DNA from: Persicaria tinctoria
Lineage: Eukaryota > Streptophyta > Magnoliopsida > Caryophyllales > Polygonaceae
Length of the DNA: 64,000 bases
NCBI GenBank assembly: GCA_037127255.1
Contig: JBANSL010000014.1
Coordinates: 66,757,646 to 66,821,645, forward strand
Direction: 5' to 3'
Below, in pieces: positions 54,991 through 64,000 of this stretch (the stretch's first letter is position 1; every line of letters begins with the position of its first letter). A program made the translations under genes and the position numbers. Below the pieces are notes generated by a model that was given only the letters and a program-made list of their open reading frames with translations, did no database searches and was not told the DNA's origin.

Positions 54991-55883
54991 TCTAAAATGT
55001 ATTTGAAGTTGCCTTTTTCACTTTCGAAGTTTCTTCTTAACTTTCAGTTTAGTAGTTGGTTTTGGGTTTGTAATAGAGAGCTTTTTTTTTTTGAGAAAGA
55101 TAGAGTACGTACTAACTAAATTGACAAAAAAAAAATCAAATAAACATATAAACAGAATGAAATATAGATTTCACCATGAACCATCAAGACATTAAAAGAC
55201 TCCAATTTCAACAGCAAATATATTAGCATGAACCTGTTGCTTACATATTAAATTCAATCTTTAATAGTACCAATATGTAAGATCCAAATCAGGAAACAAC
55301 ATCGAGTTTTCTAATCCGGATTCACAAATAATCAACTCACATGCACTCCAATTTAATTAGCAATTAGTCAGGGCAGATAATGGATATATAGAAAGTATAA
55401 TAGTGCTAGAAGTTTATGTAAATAATTAAAGAGGGATTAAAAAGATAAGAAATTGCAAGCAAATCAATTGACCAAAAAATCTTCATTAATGTAAATCAGC
55501 AAATTCATCATCATCTTCAACTTTGGTATACTGTAAACTCTAGGCTTCAATTTGTACTTGACTACCTTCTCCTTCACTAGTGGATCAGCACTTACGTTAT
55601 TTTATATTTTCCTTTTCTTTTTCTATTTAATAGGTCGTAATATTCTCTCTCATGGAACAATAGCTAGATTTAATAAGTATTGTCACTTCATTACATAATT
55701 TGGTTTTGAGATTTTATTTAATTAGCCCTGCTGTTCAACCTTGCAAAACAAAATGTTTGATCTTCTATACTGAATTTATCCTATATCCTATACAATACTA
55801 ATACAGAAGCTGTTTTGCCACAAGGCAGCTTCTGGTGAAAAATTTTCCCGTCTAAATTTTCAACAAATAGTATTGTGCCATAT
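54991..55883. other. AT-rich DNA, nothing seen
   Basis: No coding frame or repeat recognised. Confidence 0.3.
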
Positions 55884-55898
55884 TTCTTCTACAATGTC

Positions 55899-55999
55899 TT
55901 GAATTTGTAAATAAAGAGCGGCCATATCCGGGGTTCGAACTGGGGACCTTTGGGTACTACCCGCAAGCCCTTTCCAGTGAGCCATTCTGAAATGGTTAA
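55899..55999 (-). mobile_element. Very short tRNA-derived SINE, 101 bp
   Basis: Flanked by perfect 15-bp direct repeats TTCTTCTACAATGTC (55884-55898 and 56000-56014). On the minus strand an A box (TGGCTCACTGG) and a B box (AGTTCGAACCC) are about 37 bp apart, as in RNA polymerase III promoters of tRNA-derived SINEs. It ends in an A/T-rich tail without a long poly(A). Shorter than most plant SINEs. Confidence 0.75.
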
Positions 56000-56343
56000 T
56001 TCTTCTACAATGTCACATAAACTATAAATACTGCTGCTGAGAAAGAAAACCTAGGTCATATGTTGATTGACTTTTTATTTTTAGAAGGATCTTATATTTT
56101 AATTTTGGCAAGTGTATCAAAGTGATTACTTTGGTGTTTTATTGTGTGTTTTGGTTTATAATTTTACTTTTTTAATCATTGTTTTTCGTTTCGGCTATAT
56201 ACGCCGCAAATCCTCACGTCCTTGAGGATGTGCAAGTGGGGTGTACCTTTTTTTTTTTTTCCCAAACCCGAACGTGCTTGCACGTCCTTGGGGACGGGCT
56301 TGCACGTCCTTAAGGACGTGCATTAGGGCACGTTCTTAAAGAC

Positions 56344-56475
56344 GTGTTGCACGTCCTTAAGGACGTGCAAGCCCGTCCTTTAAAGACGAAAGAGGACGTG
56401 CCTCTTCGTCTTCATCGAGTTCTTCTTCGTCAGAGAGCGAGAGAGTGCCGGAGACGGAGCGAGAGAGAGAGCGAC

Positions 56476-56513
<38 letters not shown>

Positions 56514-56853
56514 GGAGACAGAGAGAGAGGGAGACCTCGAGGCGGCGGTGGCGGCATTGGAGGCGGAGGCGACGGCGATGGAGGTGGAGGCGGTGGCGGT
56601 GGAGCCGGTGGCTCCCGGTCTAGTGGTGCTGGCGACAATGGCGGCGGAGGAGGGTGGTGGTGGTTGGGCGGCGACTGGCGGCGGTGACGGTGGTGGTGGG
56701 GCGGCGACTGGCGGCGGCGATGGAGGCGGAGCAGTGGCGGACGACGGTCTATTACCGCCGCGGAAGCGTCGGACCATTGAGGTGTCCCCGGTCCCGACTC
56801 CACCGGTATGTTATTTGAATTACTTTTTGTTTGATTTATTTTTAGAGTTTTAA
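56344..56853 (+). other. Low-complexity GC-rich frame with (AG)n tract
   Basis: Open on both strands because of GGC/GGA and AGAGAG repeats ((AG)n at 56479-56506). The plus frame gives Arg/Glu-rich then Gly/Ala-rich sequence ending PPRKRRTIEVSPVPTPP just before a GT-containing, AT-rich drop-off (about 56807). It could be a first exon of the transposon's gene, followed by an intron. No family recognised. Confidence 0.3.
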
Positions 56854-57597
56854 AATATAATTAGATATATAATATAGTTTTATAATAGAATTTTATAGAA
56901 TATATGATTGATAATATATATTGTTTGATAGAATATAATTGAAACTATATTTTTTTATTTATTTATATATTATAATGTTTTTTATAGTATATAGTGTGAT
57001 AGAAAAGAATATAGTTGTAATTTGATAGAATATAATAGATAGTGTGATAAAAAAGAATATTTGATAGAATATAATAGATAGTATATATTCAAATACATAG
57101 AAAATAATTACAAGTGAATAAAAGGTATTTAATTAACATTAAAATATATTTGAATATATTCAAATACATAAAAATAAATGTATATTGAAAGAAAATAAAA
57201 AACATTAAAATATATTATAATACTTCAAAAGTATTTAATTAACCTTAAAATATATTTGAATATTTTAAAATATATTCAAATACATAAAAATAATTGTATA
57301 TTGAAAGACAATAAAAAACATTAAAATATATTATAATACTTCAAAAGTATTTAATTAACATTAAAATATATTTAAATATATTCAAATATATAAAAATAAA
57401 TTTATATTGAATACAATAAAAAACATTAAAATATAATTGTAATTCTTAATTACCATGGGTAATATAATAAAAGACAATAAAACATATGAAAATATATTAA
57501 AATACATCAAAAGACATTAAAATACATTGCAATATATTAAAATATACTGAAAAGACATTAATATTCAACTGGGTCATAATAACAGGCAGGGAGGCTC

Positions 57598-58077
57598 ATG
57601 AGGGATGATGGTACCCTTCGGCCTATTAGGTTTGGCGACCGGGCAGCGGTCAGCCAGGTACATGAGTCTACGGCACCCCCCGACCATACAGTCGACGATC
57701 TGCTCGCGTCTGCAGAGCGCTTACAGCCGTCGATGGGGACGTCCCCGGTTGACGAGAACGACACCTTCTGGGCGGGTATGCCACCTTGGGATCCTTCCGG
57801 CGATGCGACGATGGGGTTGCAGCCTTCCTTAGAGCCCCCTGAGGTTTTGAGTAGCTGCATTACCGACGTAGTCGGTGGGCGACGGGCCGACATGGGTAGA
57901 CCGCCTACTCGGGTTCCACCGACCATCCCGGAGGTATCTACTTCAGCCGTGCCAGGGGCTTCTACATCCGGCACACAGGAGCCCGAGCCTTTGACCTCCG
58001 CCACACCAGCGGCGATCTCCTTGGGGTCTGCAGATGATGTGATCCCTGACGTCGTTGAGGAGGCTGACGACGGTTAG
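57598..58077 (+). other. Open frame inside the CACTA-like element, unrecognised
   Basis: 159 codons, Pro/Thr/Ala/Asp-rich, of balanced GC in the middle of AT-rich DNA (56860-57560). Contains DDLLASAERLQPSMGTSPVD and MPPWDPSGDATMG. Lacks an upstream promoter; the preceding AT-rich stretch could be an intron. May be a linker region of a transposon-encoded protein. Confidence 0.35.
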
Positions 58078-58857
58078 GAGGGGCAGACTCAGGGCCAGGG
58101 GGCCCACAGGTAGAGCCCGAGCCCATCCCTGCTAACAACCCTCCCCAATCAGCAACTCTTGGTGTAGCCTGCATCGGAAACCAAGACCATTTTGCCGCGG
58201 TACGACTTCAAACGTCTTTTTTATTACCTACTCATGCTTTTCATACATATGTCAATACTCTAACTCTAAATTTTTGTTCTCATAGATCTGGTTGCGTCCT
58301 AACGCTCCTCTTCCACCGCCTCCACTAGAATGGGTCGAACATCATCATCCGAGCGTCGAAGGATGGGATGCTTCGTTTCAAGCTCAGATTGAGAGATTTA
58401 GAGCCTTGCGTGCCGAGTGCGGCCGTCCTTTACTATTTTCGTAGATTGTATTCCACAACTTTATCAAACTTATGAATGTAAACCCTTTTTTCCGTTCCTT
58501 GTAACGTTATTGGCATATTATCCGAATGAAAACCTTAACAATTCTTGTGTTCTGTTTAATTTGACCTTAAATCCTTCAAATCTACTAGCTAAACGCTTCA
58601 ATTTTATCATTAACATTATAAAACCGTCGGAAAACCTAAACCCTAAACCCTAAACGCAAAACCCTAACTAGGGTTTGCACGTTCTTAACAACGTGCAAGC
58701 ATTGCACGTCCTTAGCGACGTGCTTGCACGTTGTTAAGGACGTGCAAGACTTAAATAGTGGACGTGCAAGTCTGGGGACTTGCACGTCCTTAAGAACGTG
58801 CAAGCACGTCCTTAAGGACGTGCAAATCCTTAATCCGGATTTGCGGTGTATATAGTG

Positions 58858-60298
58858 ACACCCTTGTTTTTTATAATACTTTTTATTTTTTATTTGATTA
58901 AATGATCAATATTACATAATACGAAAATAGAAATTCATTTACTACATGCTAAACTCTTGGTAAAAAAAAAACATTTCCCTGCTCAAATTTTTAGCCAATA
59001 CTTTATAATAGTCTACTTTATTTCATCATAATACCACGTGTATATTACAAAATGATATTGTTTACACAGTTTATAAAAATATCTATATATAATATCTCAA
59101 TTTTTTTCTTCAATTTTTTTTATATCAAGTATCAGTTTTGTATCAATATATATACGTTTCAGTTTTTTTTGTTTTTTTTTTTTGCCATTTTGACAAGATT
59201 CATTATATCCCACCATGAAAGTAGTATCCCACACTTTTAAATAAAATAAATTATATCATAATATGACAACTATTTGTTAACTCATTTGGTTTTTTTTTTG
59301 TTTTACAAATCAAGTACTTTTTAAATATTAAAATAAGTATCAAATCGGAACTTTTTTTATTTTACAACATTTCAATAATTTTTAATCCAATTTATATTAT
59401 TTTCTAAATATTTTAATGCTTTATTTGATCTAATTTACTGCATTGTGAATAAAGATGTAATCAATATTAGAAGTTTAGTTTTTCTAATATTATATATATA
59501 TATATATATATCAAAATATATATAATTAATTTTAATCTTAAAATGATTATTGTGGTATTTTTTATAAGAACCACTTATCGATTTTAATCTTTAAATTGTT
59601 AAGTTAAAAAAATACAGGATTAGTTACAATGTTTTTCTAGCAAAGACGTTTTTTAATGGGTGAACCATGAGCTATAATGGGTCATGCATGCATGATACTT
59701 ATGAGCTAAGTCATAAATTCAATCGTCTAAAGGGATTCATGTGTCATACATTGTCGTTGAATGTCAGAGGAAAATATTGTCAAATGGCACAAATCGATGA
59801 AAAGATTCATAAAATTCAGTTATGATGCCTCGGTTGATAAACACTATGAATGTAGTATTGAAATTATTGCTCTAGATGCATGAGGAGGGTCAAGGACACA
59901 TTGCTGATAACGGCTATAAGAGTTATTCAAATGAGCTCAATCGTACCTTAGATGTAGTAGAGGCGAATGCAATATTATATGTTTTGTCAATTGGTATGAG
60001 ATGATGATTTGCCCCCCCCCCCCCCCCCCGCCCCCAACACACACACGTATCTGAAAAATAAAAACCCGTTTGAGGAATGTGTTCAATTTTATTTTGAAGA
60101 AGGTTGTATCTGAGGCTAGAGATTTTGAAATTGCATGATTGATCTATTAAATTTTATGTTCTAATTGATCTTATGTTAGGAGAGTGACAATTTAATTGCA
60201 TACTTATTTTCTCGCTTGAATTAGATTTGTTTCTAATTTCTAAATATTTTTATAGTTTTCTTTATCTATTAAATTGTTTTGTTTTGTTATAAATTTAT
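58858..60298. other. AT-rich DNA with (TA)n and poly-C tracts
   Basis: (TA)n near 59491-59511; a C-run at about 60013-60036. 59640-60000 is less AT-rich, with short open pieces, but nothing I can name. Confidence 0.4.
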
Positions 60299-60635
60299 AA
60301 TCTATATATAACCTCAATTTAGAAGACTTTGCTTACGTGTCAATCTTAGAGGAGTTTTAGGAATATTGATCAATTATGTTTTTTTCCTTGATTTTTTTCT
60401 TTCTCCTTTTCTCTTTTTTTCCATTAATTTTTTTTAATCCTCCATTCTCTTTTATTCTTAACATATTTACTACCAATTGGGCTTAATTCAAAACATCTAT
60501 ATATAATATAACCTTAATTTAGAAGACTTTGCTTACGTGTCAATCTTAGAGGAGTTTTAGGAATATTGACCAATTATGTTTTTTTCCTTGATTTTTTTAT
60601 TTCTCCTTTTCTTTTTTTTCCATTAATTTTTTTTA
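60299..60635 (+). repeat. Tandem duplication, about 190-bp unit
   Basis: TTTAGAAGACTTTGCTTACG ... CCATTAATTTTTTTTA occurs at about 60318-60438 and again at 60510-60635. The second copy is cut by MULE3 and its tail (AATCCTC.ATTCTCTTTTATT) resumes at 62881. Confidence 0.8.
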
Positions 60636-60786
60636 GAGAGAATTGCACATACTAACCCAAAAACCCGAAAGTGTTGCAAGGTTAACCCAACCCGGTTTAT
60701 AATTGGGTGAAACCGGATAATTGGGAAACCCTTGGAGCCGGTAGCAGGTAAGGGGGGGGTGCAACCTTCCAATGTGTGACACCTGG

Positions 60787-60823
<37 letters not shown>

Positions 60824-60984
60824 ACAAGTCCCGTCTGCAGAGGAGAGAGGCAGAGAGAGAGAAAAAGCAATTGAGAAATGACAGGAGGGAGGGAGAGAGA
60901 GAGAGAGGTGAAAAAGAAAAGTGAAGTATAAGAGGAGAGAGAGATCAGTAGAGTGTCAGTGAGGGGGTATAAAAGGATACGGTT

Positions 60985-62075
60985 ACTCGTTCACTTCAAA
61001 GAAGCATTTGGGCGGGGGTTTATTTGCATGTTGATGTGTCAGCAGTTAGTTTTAACTGGACACCCAAAGCAAAATCACATGACACACAGTGTTCTAAAAA
61101 GCGCTAGGCGGATCCTAGGCGGTGAGAGACCGCCTAGCGCCTAGGCGGCACCCAGGCGGTCAAGGCGGACGCCTAGGCGTGCTTAGGCGGCCATTTAGCT
61201 CTAGGCGGAGGGGGGTCGCCTAGCGCCTAGGCGGTGCCCAGGCGGCGCCTAGGCGCGATTTTTAGAACAGTGATGACACATATTGGAATCAACTGGACAA
61301 GATTTATCGGAGAAACAGATTCTCCATCGACTTCGGATAGAAAATGGGCAAGTTTGCTTTCGATAAAGGTTATGCGAGAGGTGTCTCCCTCAAATCTCAA
61401 GCAAATTTACCCATTTTCTATCTGAAGTCGATGGTGAATCTATTTCTCAAATAACTCATGTCCAGTCGATTCCAATATGTGTCATGTCGTTTTGCTTTAG
61501 GTGTCCAGTTAAAACTAACTGCTTACATGTCAACCTGCAAATAAACCCCACCCAATTGCTTCTTCTTCGAAGTGAAACAGCAACAGTAAAGTTGCAGAGG
61601 AGAGAGGACCCTTCCATCTCTCTCTGTCCTATCCCCACTGATCTCTCTCTCTCTCTTCTGCAACTTTACTTTTCTTTTTTCACATACACACACACACTCT
61701 CTCTCTCTCCCTCTCTCCTCTGCAGGCTTTCTCTTTCCACTGCAGACCTTCTTTTACTTTTCTCTCTCTGTCTTATCCTCAGCAATCTCTCTCTTTCTCT
61801 CTCATCTGCAACTTTACTTTTATTTTTCACTCCTCTCTCTCTCTCATGTCCTCTATCTCCTCTGCATACTTTCTCTCTCTCTCTCTCTGATTTTTTTTAT
61901 CGAAAGCAAACTTATCCATTTTTTATCCGAAGTCGATGGTGAATATGTTTCTCCGATAACTCTTGTCCAGTCGGTTCCAATATGTGGCATGTCGTTTTGC
62001 TTTTGGTGTCCAGTTAAAACTAACTGCTTACACGTCAAACTGCAAATAAACCCCAGCTCGATCACTTGCTTCTCC
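60985..62075. repeat. Three copies of a ~180-bp unit in MULE3, one inverted
   Basis: Unit 1 (60985-61086 plus 61273-61375, split by a MITE) reads GTTAGTTTTAACTGGACAC ... GGAATCAACTGGACAAG. Units 2 (about 61400-61575) and 3 (about 61895-62075) are its inverted copies (GTGTCCAGTTAAAACTAAC). Units 1 and 2 can form a long hairpin; units 2 and 3 are direct repeats separated by (CT)n-rich DNA. Confidence 0.8.
61087..61272. mobile_element. CTAGGCG-rich MITE, 186 bp, 8-bp duplication
   Basis: Ends CAGTGTTCTAAAAA and (complement) CACTGTTCTAAAAA; flanked by ATGACACA (61079-61086 and 61273-61280), so hAT-type. The body is almost entirely CGCCTAGGCG-like units in both orientations and would fold tightly. 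The empty-site sequence survives in the other two copies of the host repeat (for example near 61470). Confidence 0.85.
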
Positions 62076-62871
62076 TTCGATGGTTTTTCTCTGAAACTTA
62101 AGATTTAATTCAAATTATATTAATTCCCTCTTACCGTCACTCCCCCCCCCCCCCTCTATCTTTGTCTCTATCTTATCCCCTCTATCCTCTCTCTTTTTAC
62201 CGCCTGGGTTTAGGGGGGAGGGCTACACTAGAACCAGGAAAACATTAAACCATACCTCGCCTGACTACTACAAACATGACAGGTTGAGTTATAAACATGA
62301 CATCTGACTACTACAAACATGACAGAAATATCAAAGTGTCGGCAAATCCATTAAATGTTCAAAGGTATCGCAAGATTAAACATATCCAAGTCGCCTTACT
62401 CCTGGTATTTCGTATTCCACATAGCCGTTCCCAAATTTCTCCAATTCCCCCAAAATCCCCAATTCCTCCAATTTCGCCAATCCCCCCATTCCCCCAATTT
62501 CCCCATCTAACTACAACCAATATATCCATTTTCGGGGTGTGTGGCCTGTTTGATGTCCGCCTCTACTTCTCCTTTGCAGACTTGCTCTTGTTCTTCTTCG
62601 AACTCCTTCATCTTCTTCCTTCCGTTTTTTATTTTCTGTGAGAGAAAGAGATGGAGCAACTATCGACAGTTGAATTGACATGCTTTTGTCAATTAACTCC
62701 CCCCACACGTCTCCCTCTCTCTCCTCCATCAATGCAACCGGTCTCTCTCCCTATTGTAACCGGCTGGGCTGCAAATTTTAAAGGGTTTGGGCTAACTTTT
62801 TGCAAATAATATTGATAGGGGATAGGGAGTGCAACCCAACCGGGTTTTTAGGTTAGTTTTGCAAATAACCC

Positions 62872-64000
62872 TTTTTTTTAATCCTCTATTCTCTTTTATT
62901 CTTAACATATTTACTACCAATTGAGCTTAATTCAAAACATTGAATTCAATCTAATATAACCATTAGGCTTAACTCACATTTATGTACTAACTATTGAGCT
63001 TAATTCAAAACATTGAATATAATTATTAGTTGTGACACATCACATTTAAATGCATGATTCAGATTTCAAAATTTCTAAAAAAGTTACAATGATATTGATA
63101 TTATTATTACTAGGTGATTTAAAATATCTACATTTATGTATTATACTTTAGACGAGATATAAAAAAAATTATTTCATAATTATAAGATACATTTATGGTA
63201 AAGTTTTTTTTTTCTTAACTTTTATTAGTATTTTATAATAGAAGTCTGCAATCCTCTCTTTGCAGTGGCGGCTGCAGAAATCTCTGAAAGGTGGGACGAA
63301 ATTACAGACGAAATTACAGACTTAAGATTTGGAGGAGCGTTTAATCAATTTTGAATGCCCTATACAATTATTAAAAAGAGGCCTATGATCTTATAGTCAT
63401 TCTTGGCACTTGGATTCCTATACAAATTAATATTATTATGTATGTAAGAGTGTTCGAATTCTTACAAACTAAATTAGTTCTCATAACTTTAATATATGTC
63501 CGACTATAAAGTTCATTGTAAAGATTTTTTACAATAAAAAGTTTATATTTATGTCATATGATATAGTACAAATATTATAGATCATTATACAATATAAATT
63601 ATCTTTTTTCTACAAAGGTTTCAATTAATTATAAGTCTCTTTTCATTATAATTTTTTAATTCGCCTATTTTATGGGTTCTAATGAATTTTAAGTAAATTT
63701 AATTTGTTTAATAGGATGTTGAAATTTTGAATGTTTTTTTTAAAGTATAAAATATTTATGAAATCTTATATATTACTAAAGTGGAGAAAAATAATTTGAA
63801 ATGTCATCATCCTATAATTGAGTCTTTTAGGAAAAAAAACATTCAAGATATGCAAAATAAAAGGATATAATTGATTTTTTAATATAAATAAATTATTTAC
63901 CATCATCATAATTAATAAGATAGAAGAGGTAATATGTATAAATTCACTATAATTATTACAGTATTTACGATCAAATGCAAAATGAAGATAAGAAGAAAAA
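62872..64000. other. AT-rich DNA with a possible hAT end at 63263
   Basis: CAGTGGCGGCTGCAGAAATC at 63263 resembles the hAT MITE end at 53353. The sequence just before it (ATAGAAGTCTGCAATCCTCTCTTT) is close to 33541-33564. No partner end is seen before the window closes. Confidence 0.4.

Larger units (their letters stand above)
56193..58857. mobile_element. TIR DNA transposon with palindromic subterminal GCACGTCC arrays (CACTA-like)
   Basis: Outer ends: left GGCTATATACGCCGCAAATCC; right, complemented, CACTATATACACCGCAAATCC. The right end is a proper CACTA terminus; the left has two changes in those five bases. Inside each end (56210-56385 and 58670-58835) GCACGTCCTTAAGGACGTGC-type palindromes and half-sites repeat in both orientations. 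No matching 3-bp duplication was found. Between the ends: a low-complexity GC-rich frame, an AT-rich stretch and a Pro/Thr-rich frame, but no transposase, so the copy is non-autonomous. Confidence 0.65.
60636..62871. mobile_element. MULE3: Mutator-like element, 2236 bp
   Basis: Flanked by the 9-bp duplication TTTTTTTTA (60627-60635 and 62872-62880). Terminal inverted repeats: left GAGAGAATTGCACATACTAACCCAA; right, complemented, GGGTTATTTGCAAAACTAACCTAA, each followed by AACCCG. The pattern TTGCA.A.CTA..C.AAAA recalls the MULE1 and MULE2 ends. The interior is CT/GA-rich simple sequence plus three copies of a repeat of about 180 bp (see next entries). No transposase or gene fragment was recognised. 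Confidence 0.75.

Noticed and set aside
56357..56803. Long Ser/Pro-rich minus-strand frames opposite 56344-56853
   Set aside because: Products of (AG)n and GGC repeats read backwards; simple-sequence shadows.
61484..61942. Plus-strand Leu/Ser-rich frame in MULE3
   Set aside because: Encoded by (CT)n simple sequence and repeat units; no gene features.

Overview
The window is nuclear DNA from a flowering plant, most likely a core eudicot. It is AT-rich, packed with nested transposons, and carries single-exon CC-NB-ARC-LRR (CNL) immune-receptor genes, interstitial TTTAGGG-type telomere motifs, tRNA-Asp- and tRNA-iMet-primed LTR retrotransposons, and an RTE-type LINE with a (GTT)n tail. An asterid is a weak guess from the RTE tail style only. 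Nothing bacterial, organellar or viral was recognised.

Layout. 1-6428: a young non-autonomous LTR element (5' LTR cut by the window edge) with only a gag-like frame. 6.4-11.8 kb: LINE pieces, tandem repeats and an LRR relic. 11.99-21.32 kb: a 9.2-kb segment bounded by 37-bp direct repeats and inverted-repeat-like ends. It contains a 3-kb minisatellite array with telomere-like motifs, into which a Mutator-like element carrying gene fragments (MULE1, 16255-20353) inserted. 21.7-24.5 kb: a transposon-type gene remnant and a CACTA end. 24742-29566: a Stowaway MITE split by a second, related element (MULE2, 24838-29389) that carries exons of TOM20, an ankyrin-like protein and a thioredoxin.

29.8-55 kb is a CNL cluster with every copy on the minus strand. 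Two genes are full length (29816-32395, 859 aa; 34431-37136, 901 aa). At least six other copies are truncated, internally deleted or split. Two Copia elements sit in the cluster: one intergenic (39012-43914) and one inside an LRR gene (47232-52179). Both have polyproteins broken only by in-frame stop codons. A hAT-type MITE and an L1 LINE remnant are also present.

55-64 kb is transposon-dominated: a 101-bp tRNA-derived SINE, a 2.7-kb TIR element whose ends are packed with palindromic GCACGTCC motifs, a third Mutator-like element (60636-62871) with an internal inverted repeat interrupted by a CTAGGCG-rich MITE, and AT-rich DNA.

The most unusual structure is the module shared by MULE1 and MULE2: long inverted arms, each capped by a tRNA-like sequence with good D, T and acceptor stems but a 6-nt anticodon loop, enclosing arrays of a CTACCA motif. 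The two elements share this half and differ completely in the other, gene-fragment half, as expected of modular Pack-MULEs. Statements about expression or function are inference from sequence only.
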